Of a stretch of 64,000 nt of DNA, positions 18,304-28,894 are shown piece by piece; the first letter of the stretch is position 1; every line of letters begins with the position of its first letter. The stretch spans positions 186,001 to 250,000 of the forward strand of contig JAHREI010000002.1 of NCBI GenBank assembly GCA_021733665.1. The letters run 5' to 3'. The notes beneath the pieces were generated by a model. It was not told the origin of the DNA and did no database searches. It saw only the letters and a program-made list of their open reading frames with translations. The translations under genes were made by a program, and so were the position numbers. Origin of the DNA: Bacillus subtilis. GTDB taxonomy: Bacteria; Pseudomonadota; Alphaproteobacteria; Rhizobiales; Rhizobiaceae.

Positions 18304-18744
18304 ATGTCTGATAGTGCTAAGTTGGAAGGTCGCTGCCTGTGTGGCTCGGTGCGCTTTTCGGCGAAGCCTGTAAATGACGAGATGGGCGTCTGTCACTGCT
18401 CAAAGTGTCGCCAGTGGACTGGTGGTGCGTTTTTGAGCGTGGAATGCGGCGACAGCCTTGAAATCACCAAGGGTGATGATCTTGCATTTTACGGCTCTTC
18501 CCAGTGGGGTGAGCGGGGTTTTTGCAAGAAGTGCGGTTCGTCTCTGATATGGCGGATGCAGCATGGCTCCCACAGTGTCGTTTCCATTCAGGCATTTGAA
18601 GATCCTTCACAATTCAGGTTCACGACGGAAATTTTCGTCGATTGCAAACCTGATAATTACGCTTTTGCCAATGATACGCGCAAAATGACGGAAGCAGAGT
18701 TTCTGGCAGCTTATGCCTCTACACAGGATGCCGACAATGGCTGA
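18304..18744 (+). CDS. GFA (CENP-V/glutathione-dependent formaldehyde-activating) family protein
   Basis: A 146-residue zinc-binding protein of the GFA family, with the characteristic cysteine sets C-x-C (Cys11, Cys13), C-x-C-x-x-C (Cys30, Cys32, Cys35) and C-x-x-C (Cys74, Cys77), plus GSSLIWRM. Members bind zinc and sometimes glutathione adducts; most have no proven activity. It lies inside the nuo operon between nuoC and nuoD, and its last 8 bases overlap the nuoD start, so it must be co-translated with complex I subunits. This is an unusual place for such a gene and suggests either an assembly or thiol-related role or a neutral insertion. Confidence 0.9.
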   Translation: MSDSAKLEGRCLCGSVRFSAKPVNDEMGVCHCSKCRQWTGGAFLSVECGDSLEITKGDDLAFYGSSQWGERGFCKKCGSSLIWRMQHGSHSVVSIQAFEDPSQFRFTTEIFVDCKPDNYAFANDTRKMTEAEFLAAYASTQDADNG

Positions 18745-19930
18745 GACACAAGTAAGAAATTTTAATATCAACTTCGGCCCGCAGCATCCGGCGGCGCACG
18801 GCGTTCTGCGTCTGGTGCTCGAGCTCGATGGTGAAGTGGTGGCGCGTGTTGATCCGCATATCGGCCTGCTGCATCGCGGTACCGAAAAGCTGATGGAAGC
18901 CAAGACCTATCTGCAGGCTGTGCCTTATCTCGACCGCCTCGACTATGTGGCGCCGATGAATCAGGAGCACGCCTATGCGCTGGCAGTTGAACGCCTGCTC
19001 GGTATTACAGTGCCGAAGCGCGGTCAGCTGATCCGTGTGCTTTACTCGGAAATCGGTCGTATCCTCAATCACCTGCTGAACGTGACCACACAGGCTATGG
19101 ACGTTGGTGCGCTGACACCGCCGCTCTGGGGCTTTGAAGAACGCGAAAAACTGATGGTGTTCTATGAGCGGGCTTGCGGCGCCCGTATGCACGCAGCCTA
19201 TTTCCGTCCGGGTGGTGTGCATCAGGATCTGCCTGAGCAGCTGGTGCAGGATATTGCAAACTGGATTGATCCGTTTCTTTCCACAACACTGACCAATCTC
19301 GACAACCTGATTACGGGTAACCGTATTTTCAAACAGCGTAACGTTGATATCGGTGTTGTATCTCTCGAAGATGCATGGGCATGGGGCTTCTCCGGCGTCA
19401 TGGTACGTGGTTCGGGTGCTGCGTGGGATCTGCGCAAAAGCCAGCCATATGAATGCTATTCGGAAATGAAATTCGATATTCCGATTGGTAAAAACGGCGA
19501 CTGCTACGACCGCTATCTGATCCGTATGGAAGAAATGCGCCAGTCCGCTGAAATTATGCGCCAGTGCTGTGAATTGCTGCTCGGAAAAGAGCGCGTTGGC
19601 CCTGTGTCGAATACTGACAACAAGATTGTTCCGCCGAAACGTGGCGAAATGAAACGCTCGATGGAAGCTCTCATCCATCATTTCAAGCTTTACACTGAAG
19701 GTTACCATGTGCCGGAAGGCGAGGTATATGCCGCAGTGGAAGCGCCGAAGGGTGAATTCGGTGTTTATCTGGTGTCTGACGGCTCCAATAAACCGTATCG
19801 TTGCAAATTGCGTGCACCGGGTTTTGCTCATCTTCAGGCCATGGATTTCCTGTGCCGCGGTCACCTTCTGGCCGACGTCTCCGCGATCCTTGGTTCGCTC
19901 GATATTGTGTTTGGTGAGGTAGACCGCTGA
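18737..19930 (+). CDS. nuoD: NADH-quinone oxidoreductase subunit D
   Basis: NuoD (49-kDa subunit) forms the quinone-binding chamber together with NuoB. The 397-residue product starts [25 protein letters not shown]; the GPQHPAAHG loop and [12 protein letters not shown] carry the quinone-site histidines. Other blocks are [11 protein letters not shown] and the C-terminal DIVFGEVDR. The ATG at 18737 matches family starts and overlaps the GFA gene by 8 bases. Its stop overlaps nuoE by one base (TGATG). Confidence 0.97.
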   Translation: MAETQVRNFNINFGPQHPAAHGVLRLVLELDGEVVARVDPHIGLLHRGTEKLMEAKTYLQAVPYLDRLDYVAPMNQEHAYALAVERLLGITVPKRGQLIRVLYSEIGRILNHLLNVTTQAMDVGALTPPLWGFEEREKLMVFYERACGARMHAAYFRPGGVHQDLPEQLVQDIANWIDPFLSTTLTNLDNLITGNRIFKQRNVDIGVVSLEDAWAWGFSGVMVRGSGAAWDLRKSQPYECYSEMKFDIPIGKNGDCYDRYLIRMEEMRQSAEIMRQCCELLLGKERVGPVSNTDNKIVPPKRGEMKRSMEALIHHFKLYTEGYHVPEGEVYAAVEAPKGEFGVYLVSDGSNKPYRCKLRAPGFAHLQAMDFLCRGHLLADVSAILGSLDIVFGEVDR

Positions 19931-20559
19931 TGTCCGTCCGTCGTCTCGCAGATGATTCCGTTCAGCCGGCCAGCTTTTCGTTTAATGCGGAAAATCAGGC
20001 TTGGGCTGAAAAGACAATTAAGAAATTCCCTGAAGGTCGCCAGCAGTCAGCGGTTATTCCGCTGCTGATGCGTGCACAGGAACAGGATGGCTGGGTCACT
20101 AAGGCTTCCATCGAGCATATTGCTGCGATGCTGGAAATGCCGCTGATCCGCGTTCTGGAAGTTGCAACATTCTATACCCAGTTCCAGCTCAAGCCTGTGG
20201 GCACACGCGCTCATATTCAGGTTTGCGGCACAACGCCTTGCATGCTGCGCGGCGCTGAAGAACTGATGAAAGTGTGCAAACACAAAATCAATCACGACCC
20301 GCTGACACTGAATGCCGAGGGCACATTGTCCTGGGAAGAGGTGGAATGTCAGGGTGCTTGCGTCAATGCGCCGATGGTCATGATCTTCAAAGACGCTTAT
20401 GAAGATCTGACGCCTGAACGTCTTGAAGAAATCATTGATGCTTTCGAGGCTGGCAAAGGCGACACCATCAAGCCGGGTCCGCAGATTGACCGCGATTTCT
20501 CGGCACCGATCGGTGGTTTGACATCTTTGACTGATGGCAATCCGAAAGCGGAGGGCTAA
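19930..20559 (+). CDS. nuoE: NADH-quinone oxidoreductase subunit E
   Basis: NuoE (24-kDa subunit) carries the 2Fe-2S cluster N1a in the NADH module. The 209-residue protein has a thioredoxin-like fold with ligands in C-G-T-T-P-C and C-Q-G-A-C. The C-terminal extension of some 40 residues (IDRDFSAPIGGLTSLTD) is typical of alphaproteobacteria. Its start overlaps the nuoD stop, and its stop is 3 bases before the nuoF ATG. Confidence 0.96.
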   Translation: MSVRRLADDSVQPASFSFNAENQAWAEKTIKKFPEGRQQSAVIPLLMRAQEQDGWVTKASIEHIAAMLEMPLIRVLEVATFYTQFQLKPVGTRAHIQVCGTTPCMLRGAEELMKVCKHKINHDPLTLNAEGTLSWEEVECQGACVNAPMVMIFKDAYEDLTPERLEEIIDAFEAGKGDTIKPGPQIDRDFSAPIGGLTSLTDGNPKAEG

Positions 20560-20562
20560 TTG

Positions 20563-21870
20563 ATGCTGGCTGATAAAGATCGTATCTTTACAAATATTTA
20601 TGGCCTGAAAGACAAGTCGCTCAAAGGCGCAATGTCCCGTGGTCATTGGGATAATACCCGCGGTCTGGTCGAAAAAGGCCGTGATTGGATCATCAACGAA
20701 ATGAAGGCCTCCGGTCTTCGCGGCCGCGGCGGTGCAGGCTTCCCGACCGGCATGAAATGGTCTTTCATGCCAAAAGAAAGCGATGGCCGTCCGCATTACC
20801 TCGTTGTGAATGCTGACGAATCGGAACCAGGCACCTGTAAAGACCGTGATATCATGCGTCACGATCCGCATACGCTGATCGAAGGCTGCGTTTTGGCTGG
20901 TTGTGCTATGGGCGCTCATGCTGCCTATATCTATATCCGCGGTGAGTTCATGCGTGAGCGTGAAGCTCTGCAGGCGGCGATTGATGAGTGCTACGAAGCC
21001 GGTCTTCTGGGCAAGAATAATAAGTGCGGCTGGGATATGGATGTTTACGTCTCCCACGGTGCCGGCGCTTATATCTGCGGTGAAGAAACTGCGCTGCTTG
21101 AAAGCCTTGAAGGCAAAAAAGGCCAGCCACGCCTTAAACCGCCATTCCCTGCGAATATGGGTCTTTATGGCTGTCCGACCACTGTGAACAACGTAGAATC
21201 CATTGCTGTTGCTCCGACCATTTTGCGTCGCGGCGGTGCATGGTTCTCGGCTATCGGCCGTCCGAACAATGTCGGCACCAAGCTGTTCCAGATTTCCGGT
21301 CATGTAAACACACCATGCACAGTGGAAGAAGCGCTCGGTATTCCGTTCCGCGAACTGATTGAAAAACATGCCGGCGGTATCCGCGGCGGTTGGGACAATC
21401 TGCTTGCGGTTATTCCGGGTGGTGCATCCTGTCCTGTGGTTACCGCTGAAAACATGATGGACGCCATCATGGACTTCGACGGTATGCGCGATGTTAAATC
21501 GTCTTTCGGTACCGGTGGTCTTATCGTTATGGATAAGTCGACAGATATCATCAAAGCGATTGCCCGCCTGTCTGCTTTCTTCAAGCATGAAAGCTGCGGT
21601 CAGTGCACGCCTTGCCGTGAAGGTACAGGCTGGATGTGGCGCGTTATGGAACGCATGGTTACCGGTAATGCGCAGAAGCGCGAAATCGACATGCTGTTCG
21701 ACGTGACCAAGCAGATCGAAGGCCACACCATTTGTGCGCTGGGTGATGCGGCTGCATGGCCAATTCAGGGTCTGATCCGCAATTTCCGTCCGGAAATTGA
21801 AAAGCGTATTGATGATTATACCCGCAATGCTGTTCAGAGCCGTAATATCCGGCTCGAAGCTGCGGAATAA
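20563..21870 (+). CDS. nuoF: NADH-quinone oxidoreductase subunit F
   Basis: NuoF (51-kDa subunit) binds NADH and FMN and holds cluster N3. The FMN/NADH glycine-rich loops are [16 protein letters not shown] and [19 protein letters not shown]; the 4Fe-4S ligands are in [15 protein letters not shown] plus a later Cys in the H-T-I-C-A-L-G-D stretch. It codes 435 residues. An in-frame TTG at 20560 precedes the ATG, but GGAGGG is correctly spaced for the ATG at 20563. After its stop comes a spacer of three repeated hairpins before nuoG. Confidence 0.97.
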   Translation: MLADKDRIFTNIYGLKDKSLKGAMSRGHWDNTRGLVEKGRDWIINEMKASGLRGRGGAGFPTGMKWSFMPKESDGRPHYLVVNADESEPGTCKDRDIMRHDPHTLIEGCVLAGCAMGAHAAYIYIRGEFMREREALQAAIDECYEAGLLGKNNKCGWDMDVYVSHGAGAYICGEETALLESLEGKKGQPRLKPPFPANMGLYGCPTTVNNVESIAVAPTILRRGGAWFSAIGRPNNVGTKLFQISGHVNTPCTVEEALGIPFRELIEKHAGGIRGGWDNLLAVIPGGASCPVVTAENMMDAIMDFDGMRDVKSSFGTGGLIVMDKSTDIIKAIARLSAFFKHESCGQCTPCREGTGWMWRVMERMVTGNAQKREIDMLFDVTKQIEGHTICALGDAAAWPIQGLIRNFRPEIEKRIDDYTRNAVQSRNIRLEAAE

Positions 21871-21875
21871 GCTTC

Positions 21876-21982
21876 AGGGCAGGCCGGTAGGTCTGCCCGC
21901 TCAGTCATGATGCGGCAATGCCGCAGGATTAATATGATGCGGCAAATGCCGCGGGTTTAAAAGAATGCGGCATGTGCCGCAG
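21876..21982 (+). repeat. hairpin cluster with three tandem GCGGCA-TGCCGC stems between nuoF and nuoG
   Basis: The 125-base spacer holds GGGCAG/CTGCCC (about 21878-21899). Then three near-copies follow: GCGGCAATGCCGC, GCGGCAAATGCCGC and GCGGCATGTGCCGC, each preceded by AT(G)ATG or AGAATG and followed by a G-G-x-T-T-like tail. Stems are kept and loops differ. No T-run is present, so it is an intercistronic structure rather than a terminator. Confidence 0.7.
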
Positions 21983-21995
21983 GTTTGGACAAGCG

Positions 21996-24077
21996 ATGGC
22001 AAAGATCAAAGTTGACGGTAACGAGATCGAAGTACCCGATCACTACACGCTTCTTCAGGCAGCCGAAGAGGCTGGCGCTACCGTGCCGCGTTTCTGTTTC
22101 CACGAACGCCTCTCCATTGCCGGCAACTGCCGCATGTGCCTGGTTGAAGTTAAGGGCGGACCGCCAAAACCGGCAGCATCCTGCGCTATGGGCGTACGCG
22201 ATCTGCGTCCGGGCCCGAATGGCGAAACACCTGAAATCTTCACCAACACACCTATGGTCAAAAAGGCTCGTGAAGGTGTGATGGAATTCCTGCTGATCAA
22301 TCACCCTCTGGATTGCCCTATTTGCGATCAGGCCGGTGAGTGCGATCTTCAGGATCAGGCAATGGCTTTCGGTACAGATGGTTCGCGTTACCGCGAAAAC
22401 AAACGTGCTGTTGAAAATAAATATATCGGCCCTCTGGTCAAAACGATCATGACACGCTGCATTCACTGCACGCGCTGCGTTCGTTTCACGACGGAAGTTG
22501 CCGGTATTTCTGAACTCGGCCTCACAGGTCGCGGTGAAGATGCTGAAATCACTACTTATCTCGAACGCGCAATGACCTCTGAGCTGCAGGGCAACGTGAT
22601 TGATCTGTGCCCGGTCGGTGCACTGACATCCAAGCCTTACGAGTTTCAGGCACGTCCTTGGGAGCTGAACAAGACTGAATCTATCGATGTGATGGATGCT
22701 CTTGGTTCAAACATCCGCGTTGATACCCGTGGTCGTGAAGTGATGCGTATTATGCCGCGTCTGAACGAACAGGTGAACGAAGAGTGGATTTCCGACAAGA
22801 CCCGTTTCATTTGGGATGGTCTGCGCATGCAGCGTCTGGATCGCCCGTATGTTCGCGTTAATGGTCGTCTGCAGGCTGCAAGCTGGTCTGAGGCATTCGC
22901 TGCAGTTAAAGCTGCTGTTGCCAAGACTTCTGCTGCCAAAATCGGTGCAATCGCCGGTGATCTGGCCAATGTGGAAGAACTCTACGCACTGAAAAGCCTG
23001 ATGACCAAACTCGGTTCCGTCAATATTGACGCCCGTCAGGATGGTGTTGCGCTTGATCCTAAATTCGGCCGCACTTCTTACATCTTCAATCCGACGATTG
23101 AAGGTATTGAACAGGCTGATGCGATCCTGATCATCGGTTCCAACCCGCGTTTTGAAGCTTCGGTGCTTAATGCACGTATTCTGAAGCGTCATCGTCAGGG
23201 TGGTCTGCAGATTGGTCTGATCGGCGAACAGGCAGATCTGCGTTATGCTTACAACTATCTCGGTGCCGGTTCTGATACGCTGGCTCAGGTAGCAAGCGGT
23301 AAAGACAAGTTCTTTGATGTGCTGAAAAATGCACAGCGTCCGCTGATTCTGATTGGTCAGGGTGCACTGACCGGTGAAACCGGTGAAGCTGTACTGGCTC
23401 AAGCTGCTCAGCTGGCAAATGCAGTTGGCGCGTTGAGCGAAGAGTGGAACGGTTTTGCAGTTCTGCACACTGCTGCTGCCCGTGTTGGCGCACTTGATCT
23501 CGGCTTTGTGCCGGGTGAGGGCGGCGTAAAAGCTGCTGACATGGTCGGCCAGATGGATGTGCTGTTCCTTGCCGGTGCAGATGAACTTGATCTGTCCAAT
23601 AAAGGCTCATCCTTTGTGGTTTATATCGGCACCCATGGTGATGCCGGTGCCCACGCTGCTGATGTGATCCTGCCAGGTTCTACCTATACAGAAAAATCCG
23701 GTACCTATGTGAATACGGAAGGCCGCGTTCAGCTGGCAAACCGTGCCGGTTTTGCTCCGGGTGAAGCCAAGGAAGACTGGGCGATCCTGCGTGCATTGTC
23801 TGATGTACTGGGTGCGAAACTGCCGTTTGATAATCTGACACAGCTGCGTTCAGCTCTTTATGCGGACTATCCGCACATGGCGCAGATTGACGCAGTGGCA
23901 GCAGGACAGGTTGCAGACCTTGCAGCTCTTGGCGCAAAAGCAGCTCCGGTAAAAGGCGTAACATTTACTTCGCCTGTTACAGATTTTTATCTGACAAACC
24001 CGATTGCCCGTGCATCAGCTGTAATGGCTGAATGTTCCGCGCTGGCAAAGGGCGGCTTCCAGCAGGCAGCCGAATAA
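21996..24077 (+). CDS. nuoG: NADH-quinone oxidoreductase subunit G
   Basis: NuoG (75-kDa subunit) wires electrons through the peripheral arm. The 693-residue protein starts [20 protein letters not shown]. It has the 2Fe-2S ferredoxin domain ([21 protein letters not shown]), the H-x-x-x-C-x-x-C-x-x-x-x-x-C motif ([17 protein letters not shown]) and the next cluster ([16 protein letters not shown]), then a molybdopterin-oxidoreductase-like domain without cofactor. The ATG at 21996 fits the family; eight upstream codons lie in the repeated-hairpin spacer. The ribosome site is weak (GGAC). Confidence 0.96.
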   Translation: MAKIKVDGNEIEVPDHYTLLQAAEEAGATVPRFCFHERLSIAGNCRMCLVEVKGGPPKPAASCAMGVRDLRPGPNGETPEIFTNTPMVKKAREGVMEFLLINHPLDCPICDQAGECDLQDQAMAFGTDGSRYRENKRAVENKYIGPLVKTIMTRCIHCTRCVRFTTEVAGISELGLTGRGEDAEITTYLERAMTSELQGNVIDLCPVGALTSKPYEFQARPWELNKTESIDVMDALGSNIRVDTRGREVMRIMPRLNEQVNEEWISDKTRFIWDGLRMQRLDRPYVRVNGRLQAASWSEAFAAVKAAVAKTSAAKIGAIAGDLANVEELYALKSLMTKLGSVNIDARQDGVALDPKFGRTSYIFNPTIEGIEQADAILIIGSNPRFEASVLNARILKRHRQGGLQIGLIGEQADLRYAYNYLGAGSDTLAQVASGKDKFFDVLKNAQRPLILIGQGALTGETGEAVLAQAAQLANAVGALSEEWNGFAVLHTAAARVGALDLGFVPGEGGVKAADMVGQMDVLFLAGADELDLSNKGSSFVVYIGTHGDAGAHAADVILPGSTYTEKSGTYVNTEGRVQLANRAGFAPGEAKEDWAILRALSDVLGAKLPFDNLTQLRSALYADYPHMAQIDAVAAGQVADLAALGAKAAPVKGVTFTSPVTDFYLTNPIARASAVMAECSALAKGGFQQAAE

Positions 24078-24090
24078 GCATTGATGCAAA

Positions 24091-24122
24091 CAGCTCCTTA
24101 AGCTTTTGGGCTTAAGGAGCTG
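24091..24122 (+). other. 13-bp perfect stem-loop between nuoG and nuoH
   Basis: CAGCTCCTTAAGC (24091-24103), 6-base loop, GCTTAAGGAGCTG (24110-24122). No T-run follows, and transcription must continue into nuoH, so an mRNA-processing or stability role is more likely. A looser TTACAGC/GCTGTAA pair follows before nuoH. Confidence 0.65.
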
Positions 24123-24203
24123 ATATTGCTAAAAAATAAGGTTTACAGCTTGCCCTTGCGCGGGTTTCAAATCCACGCAGTGCTGTAAGAGAGAGACGGG
24201 AAA

Positions 24204-25250
24204 ATGGACGGTATTTTTGCAGCTTACGTCTTACCAGCGCTGATCATAGCGCTGAAGTCAGTCGTTCTGCTCGTCGTATTGCTGATTGTTGTAGCCTATC
24301 TGCTTTATGCGGATCGTAAGATCTGGGCTGCGGTACAGTTGCGTCGGGGACCAAACGTTGTCGGCCCTTGGGGACTGTTTCAGGCTTTTGCGGATCTTTT
24401 GAAATTCGTATTTAAAGAGCCGATCATCCCATCGGGTGCAAACAAGGCAGTGTTCCTGCTGGCGCCGTTTATTTCGGCACTGCTGGCAATGGCCACATGG
24501 GCGGTTATTCCGGTCAGTGAAGGCTGGGCAATCGCCAATATCAATGTCGGTATTCTTTATATTCTCGCTATCTCTTCTCTGGAAGTTTACGGCGTGATTA
24601 TGGGTGGCTGGGCTTCAAACTCGAAATATCCGTTCCTCGGTGCATTGCGCTCCGCAGCGCAGATGGTTTCTTACGAAGTTTCAATCGGTCTTGTTATCGT
24701 GACTGTTCTGTTGGTTGCCGGTTCGCTGAACCTCACCGATATCGTACTGTCGCAGTCAACCGGTCTTGGTACAATGCTTGGCCTGCCGAACTCGTTCCTC
24801 GACTGGAACTGGCTCGTGCTGTTCCCGATGTTCGTGATCTTCTTCATCTCGGCACTCGCTGAAACCAACCGTCCGCCGTTCGATCTGGTTGAAGCGGAGT
24901 CTGAACTTGTTGCCGGTCATATGATCGAATACTCGTCGACACCGTTCCTGCTGTTCTTCCTCGGTGAATATGTTGCCATCACTCTGATGTGCGCCCTGAT
25001 GACCATTCTGTTCCTTGGCGGCTGGCTGCCAATCGTGGATGTATGGTTCCTCGCATGGGTGCCGGGCATTGTCTGGTTCATGCTGAAGCTCTGCATGTGC
25101 TTCTTCATGTTCGCGATGGTGAAGGCATTTGTACCGCGCTACCGTTATGACCAGCTGATGCGTCTCGGTTGGAAAGTATTCTTGCCGATCTCGCTGTTCA
25201 TGGTTGTGGCAACCGCTGCATTCCTCAAATTTACCGGCCTCGTAGGTTAA
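24204..25250 (+). CDS. nuoH: NADH-quinone oxidoreductase subunit H
   Basis: NuoH (ND1-like) is the membrane subunit forming the quinone entry channel. The 348-residue protein has eight or nine predicted helices and the conserved loops [27 protein letters not shown] and [27 protein letters not shown], both typical. The GAGAGAC upstream of the ATG is a good ribosome site. It follows the nuoG-nuoH hairpin and precedes nuoI by 11 bases. Confidence 0.97.
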   Translation: MDGIFAAYVLPALIIALKSVVLLVVLLIVVAYLLYADRKIWAAVQLRRGPNVVGPWGLFQAFADLLKFVFKEPIIPSGANKAVFLLAPFISALLAMATWAVIPVSEGWAIANINVGILYILAISSLEVYGVIMGGWASNSKYPFLGALRSAAQMVSYEVSIGLVIVTVLLVAGSLNLTDIVLSQSTGLGTMLGLPNSFLDWNWLVLFPMFVIFFISALAETNRPPFDLVEAESELVAGHMIEYSSTPFLLFFLGEYVAITLMCALMTILFLGGWLPIVDVWFLAWVPGIVWFMLKLCMCFFMFAMVKAFVPRYRYDQLMRLGWKVFLPISLFMVVATAAFLKFTGLVG

Positions 25251-25261
25251 GGAGACATCAC

Positions 25262-25753
25262 ATGGCTTCTATCGCTCAAGCCGCTAAATCACTGCTTCTG
25301 AAAGAATTCGTCGGAGCATTCTTTCTCTCCATGCGTCAGTTCTTTGCCCCTAAGGCAACTTTGAACTACCCGCATGAAAAAGGTCCTGTTTCACCGCGCT
25401 TCCGCGGTGAACATGCTCTGCGCCGTTATCCTAATGGTGAGGAACGCTGCATCGCCTGTAAGCTTTGCGAAGCGATCTGCCCGGCACAGGCAATTACAAT
25501 TGAAGCCGGTCCGCGTCGCAATGACGGAACCCGCCGCACAGTGCGTTATGACATTGATATGGTCAAATGCATCTATTGCGGTTTCTGTCAGGAAGCTTGT
25601 CCGGTTGATGCGATTGTTGAAGGGCCGAACTTCGAATTCGCCACGGAAACCCGCGAAGAGCTTTACTATGATAAAGAAAAGCTGCTTGCGAATGGTGACC
25701 GTTGGGAACGCGAACTTGCGCGCAACATCGCAATGGATGCACCTTATCGTTAA
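25262..25753 (+). CDS. nuoI: NADH-quinone oxidoreductase subunit I
   Basis: NuoI carries clusters N6a and N6b next to N2. The 163-residue protein has two 4Fe-4S motifs, [12 protein letters not shown] and [12 protein letters not shown], after an N-terminal amphipathic helix. The ATG at 25262 has AAGGAGA just upstream, so the 31 in-frame codons before it, which overlap nuoH, are excluded. Family length matches exactly. The spacer to nuoJ is 208 bases and hairpin-rich. Confidence 0.97.
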   Translation: MASIAQAAKSLLLKEFVGAFFLSMRQFFAPKATLNYPHEKGPVSPRFRGEHALRRYPNGEERCIACKLCEAICPAQAITIEAGPRRNDGTRRTVRYDIDMVKCIYCGFCQEACPVDAIVEGPNFEFATETREELYYDKEKLLANGDRWERELARNIAMDAPYR

Positions 25754-25755
25754 TG

Positions 25756-25945
25756 TGGGTTAAGCCCACCTGATCGTAAGGTGACTTCCTCTGCCTTAAG
25801 AGGGCAGGGCTAATATTTAAGTTGGTGCAATAGCCGGAGCTTATTGGTGCTCATGGCTGTTGTGCTTGGAGTTTTGCCTCATATCGCGGCCTTGGCTGTA
25901 GGATATGAGGTGGTAGGACAGGCAAGTTGCCTTGCCAAGTTAAAG
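25756..25945 (+). other. hairpin-rich spacer between nuoI and nuoJ
   Basis: Short perfect stem-loops include GTGGG-ttaag-CCCAC near 25757, a CTGCC/GGCAG pair near 25792 and GGCAAG-ttgc-CTTGCC (about 25921-25936). No protein-like frame is seen and no T-run follows any of them. Confidence 0.55.
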
Positions 25946-25961
25946 GATATTGGGGAACCCC

Positions 25962-26582
25962 ATGCTGACAGGTATAGCGGCGGCGTTTTTCTATTTATTC
26001 GCCTTCATCATGATTGCGAGTGCGCTGATGGTTATCACCGCGCGCAATCCCGTTCACTCGGTCTTGTTTTTGATTTTGGCTTTCTTCAACGCAGCGGCTT
26101 TGTTCCTGCTGACGGGTGCTGAATTCCTGGCAATGATCCTTGTGGTTGTTTATGTCGGTGCTGTGGCGGTTCTCTTCCTCTTCGTCGTCATGATGCTGGA
26201 TGTGGATTTTGCTGAACTCAAGCAGGGCGCACTCAAACATGCGCCGATTGGTGCTTTGGTCGGTGTGGTTCTGCTGGCAGAATTGATCCTGGTGTTCTCG
26301 GCCTCGATCTTCTCGCCTAAAATTGCAGAAAATGCCGCTTATCCGATCCCTGATGCAGCCACACGTCATAACACGGCGGCCATTGGTGACATTCTTTATA
26401 CGGATTTTGTTTTCTACTTCCAGGTTGCCGGTCTGATCCTGCTGGTGGCGATGATCGGTGCGATTGTGCTGACCCTGCGCCATAAAGAAGGCGTCAAACG
26501 TCAGTCGATTTCTGCGCAGGTTGCCCGTACACCGGAAACCGCGATCGAGATCAAAAAAGTCGAAACAGGCAAGGGTATTTAA
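25962..26582 (+). CDS. nuoJ: NADH-quinone oxidoreductase subunit J
   Basis: NuoJ (ND6-like) is a membrane subunit with five helices; its third helix has the conserved [17 protein letters not shown] stretch. The 206-residue length fits the family. An in-frame TTG lies four codons upstream, but the ATG at 25962 ([12 protein letters not shown]) is the family start, with AAGGAT/GGGGA upstream. The C-terminal 40 residues are soluble and charged, as in related bacteria. Confidence 0.96.
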   Translation: MLTGIAAAFFYLFAFIMIASALMVITARNPVHSVLFLILAFFNAAALFLLTGAEFLAMILVVVYVGAVAVLFLFVVMMLDVDFAELKQGALKHAPIGALVGVVLLAELILVFSASIFSPKIAENAAYPIPDAATRHNTAAIGDILYTDFVFYFQVAGLILLVAMIGAIVLTLRHKEGVKRQSISAQVARTPETAIEIKKVETGKGI

Positions 26583-26595
26583 CAGGAGCCTCATG

Positions 26596-26904
26596 ATGGT
26601 AGTCGGTATCGAACATTATCTGACCGTGTCGGCGATCCTGTTTACGCTTGGCGTTTTCGGGGTTTTCCTCAACCGTAAGAATGTGATCGTCATTTTGATG
26701 TCGGTCGAACTTATTCTTCTCTCGGTCAATCTGAACTTTATTGCGTTCTCCGCAACGCTCGGCGATCTGGTCGGGCAGGTTTTCGCACTCTTCGTCCTGA
26801 CTGTTGCAGCTGCTGAAGCGGCAATCGGTCTTGCTATTCTTGTCGTGTTCTTCCGTAACCGTGGTTCTATCGCGGTGGAAGATGTCAATGTCATGAAAGG
26901 TTGA
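26596..26904 (+). CDS. nuoK: NADH-quinone oxidoreductase subunit K
   Basis: NuoK (ND4L-like) has three helices with the two conserved membrane glutamates, in [15 protein letters not shown] and [12 protein letters not shown], that belong to the proton path. Two ATGs are adjacent (26593, 26596); the second gives the standard 102 residues and a better distance to GGAG at 26585. It lies 13 bases after nuoJ and 7 bases before nuoL. Confidence 0.97.
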   Translation: MVVGIEHYLTVSAILFTLGVFGVFLNRKNVIVILMSVELILLSVNLNFIAFSATLGDLVGQVFALFVLTVAAAEAAIGLAILVVFFRNRGSIAVEDVNVMKG

Positions 26905-26911
26905 CGGGCAG

Positions 26912-28894
26912 ATGCTCTACTACGCGATCGTCTTCCTTCCGCTCTTGGGCTTTCTTATTGCCGGTCTTTTCGGCAATAAGATCGGAGCCAAAGCAAGCGA
27001 ATATATCACTTCCGGCTTCCTCGTCATTGCAGCTGCGCTGTCCTGGGTTGCCTTCTTTACAATTGCACTGGGTTCTTCCGAGCCGGTGCGCGTACCGGTT
27101 CTGCATTGGCTGACCTCCGGCACCCTGTCTTTTGACTGGGCTATCCGTGTGGATACACTGACCGCGATCATGCTTGTTGTAATCAACAGCGTGTCGGCGC
27201 TCGTGCACATCTACTCGATCGGCTATATGCATCACGATCCGCATCGTCCGCGTTTCTTTGCTTATCTGTCGCTGTTTACCTTTGCGATGTTGATGCTGGT
27301 AACCTCTGACAATCTGGTTCAGATGTTCTTCGGCTGGGAAGGCGTGGGTCTTGCATCCTACCTGCTGATCGGCTTCTGGTATAAGAAACCTTCGGCTAAT
27401 GCGGCTGCGATGAAAGCTTTCGTGGTCAACCGCGTTGGTGACTTCGGCTTCCTGCTTGGTATTTTCGGTATCTTCGTTCTGTTTGGCGCCGTGGATTATG
27501 CCACGATCTTCTCGACAGCCCAGAATTATGCTGCCGGTGAAAATGCATCGCAGGTTGTTCTGAGCTTCCTCGGCTTTGAACTCGACAAGCAAGGTGCTCT
27601 GACGGTTGTTGCATTGCTGCTTTTCATGGGCGCGATGGGTAAATCGGCGCAGTTCCTGCTACACACATGGTTGCCTGATGCGATGGAAGGCCCGACACCT
27701 GTGTCGGCTCTGATTCACGCGGCGACAATGGTGACCGCAGGTGTGTTCATGGTTGCGCGTATGTCGCCGATCTTTGAACAGTCTGAAACAGCTCTGCTGG
27801 TTGTGACTATTATCGGTGCGATCACTGCATTCTTTGCGGCGACCGTTGGTCTGGTACAGAACGATATCAAGCGCGTTATTGCTTATTCGACCTGTTCGCA
27901 GCTCGGTTATATGTTCGTGGCACTCGGCGTCGGCGCTTACGGCGCTGCCGTATTCCACCTGTTCACACACGCATTCTTTAAGGCTCTGCTGTTCTTGGGC
28001 GCCGGTTCGGTGATCCATGCGGTATCTGACGAGCAGGATATGCGTCGTATGGGTGGTCTGCGTAAGCTGATCCCGACTACTTACTGGATGATGATCATCG
28101 GTACTGTGGCGCTGACAGGTCTTGGTATTCCGGGCACTGTTATCGGTACTGCCGGCTTCTTCTCCAAAGATGCGATTATTGAATCTGCATTTGCTTCACA
28201 CTCTGCTGCATCAGGCTTTGCCTTCACGCTGCTGGTGATCGCTGCTGCATTCACATCTTTCTATTCATGGCGTCTGATTTTCATGACTTTCCACGGTAAG
28301 CCACGCGCAACCGCTGAAGTTATGCATCACGTTCATGATTCACCTCCGGTTATGCTGGTTCCGCTGTTTGTTCTCGCAGTTGGTGCACTTTTCGCAGGCT
28401 TCTTCTTCGTTGGTTACTTCTTCGGCGATAATTACGATGCCTTCTGGAAGGGCGCTCTGTTTACCGGTGCGGATAACCACATTCTGCATGACTTCCATGG
28501 CGTGCCGACCTGGGTTAAATTCTCACCATTCATCGCAATGGTACTGGGTTTCATCTTTGCATGGGTTTTCTACATCCGTTCGCCGGAAACACCGAAGGCT
28601 ATTGCAGCGCGTCATCCTGGTCTGTACCAGTTCCTGCTGAACAAGTGGTATTTCGACGAACTGTATAACTTCCTGTTCGTACGCCCGAGCATGGCTCTTG
28701 GCCGCTTCCTCTGGAAGACCGGTGATACCAAGATCATTGACGGCATGGGTCCGAATGGTGTGGCGGCTCGTGTGGTCGGCATTACCAACCGCGTTGTTAA
28801 ACTGCAGAGCGGTTACCTTTATCACTACGCATTCGCGATGCTTATCGGTGTCGCCGCGCTCGTCACCTGGATGATGATCGGGAGCTCTTTCTGA
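26912..28894 (+). CDS. nuoL: NADH-quinone oxidoreductase subunit L
   Basis: NuoL (ND5-like) is the distal antiporter-like proton-pumping subunit with a long lateral helix. The 660-residue protein has the core [20 protein letters not shown], then [30 protein letters not shown] with the pump lysine/glutamate region, and ends in the lateral helix anchored by LVTWMMIG. Its stop overlaps the nuoM start by one base (TGATG). Confidence 0.97.
   Translation: MLYYAIVFLPLLGFLIAGLFGNKIGAKASEYITSGFLVIAAALSWVAFFTIALGSSEPVRVPVLHWLTSGTLSFDWAIRVDTLTAIMLVVINSVSALVHIYSIGYMHHDPHRPRFFAYLSLFTFAMLMLVTSDNLVQMFFGWEGVGLASYLLIGFWYKKPSANAAAMKAFVVNRVGDFGFLLGIFGIFVLFGAVDYATIFSTAQNYAAGENASQVVLSFLGFELDKQGALTVVALLLFMGAMGKSAQFLLHTWLPDAMEGPTPVSALIHAATMVTAGVFMVARMSPIFEQSETALLVVTIIGAITAFFAATVGLVQNDIKRVIAYSTCSQLGYMFVALGVGAYGAAVFHLFTHAFFKALLFLGAGSVIHAVSDEQDMRRMGGLRKLIPTTYWMMIIGTVALTGLGIPGTVIGTAGFFSKDAIIESAFASHSAASGFAFTLLVIAAAFTSFYSWRLIFMTFHGKPRATAEVMHHVHDSPPVMLVPLFVLAVGALFAGFFFVGYFFGDNYDAFWKGALFTGADNHILHDFHGVPTWVKFSPFIAMVLGFIFAWVFYIRSPETPKAIAARHPGLYQFLLNKWYFDELYNFLFVRPSMALGRFLWKTGDTKIIDGMGPNGVAARVVGITNRVVKLQSGYLYHYAFAMLIGVAALVTWMMIGSSF

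Noticed and set aside
18719-19864. 381-codon minus-strand frame opposite nuoD
   Set aside because: Antisense of nuoD; no domain, no ribosome site.
20047-21726. 559-codon open frame on the minus strand opposite nuoE-nuoF
   Set aside because: It is the antisense shadow of two certain complex I genes; the peptide is rich in His, Cys and Arg without any domain pattern and no ribosome site is seen.
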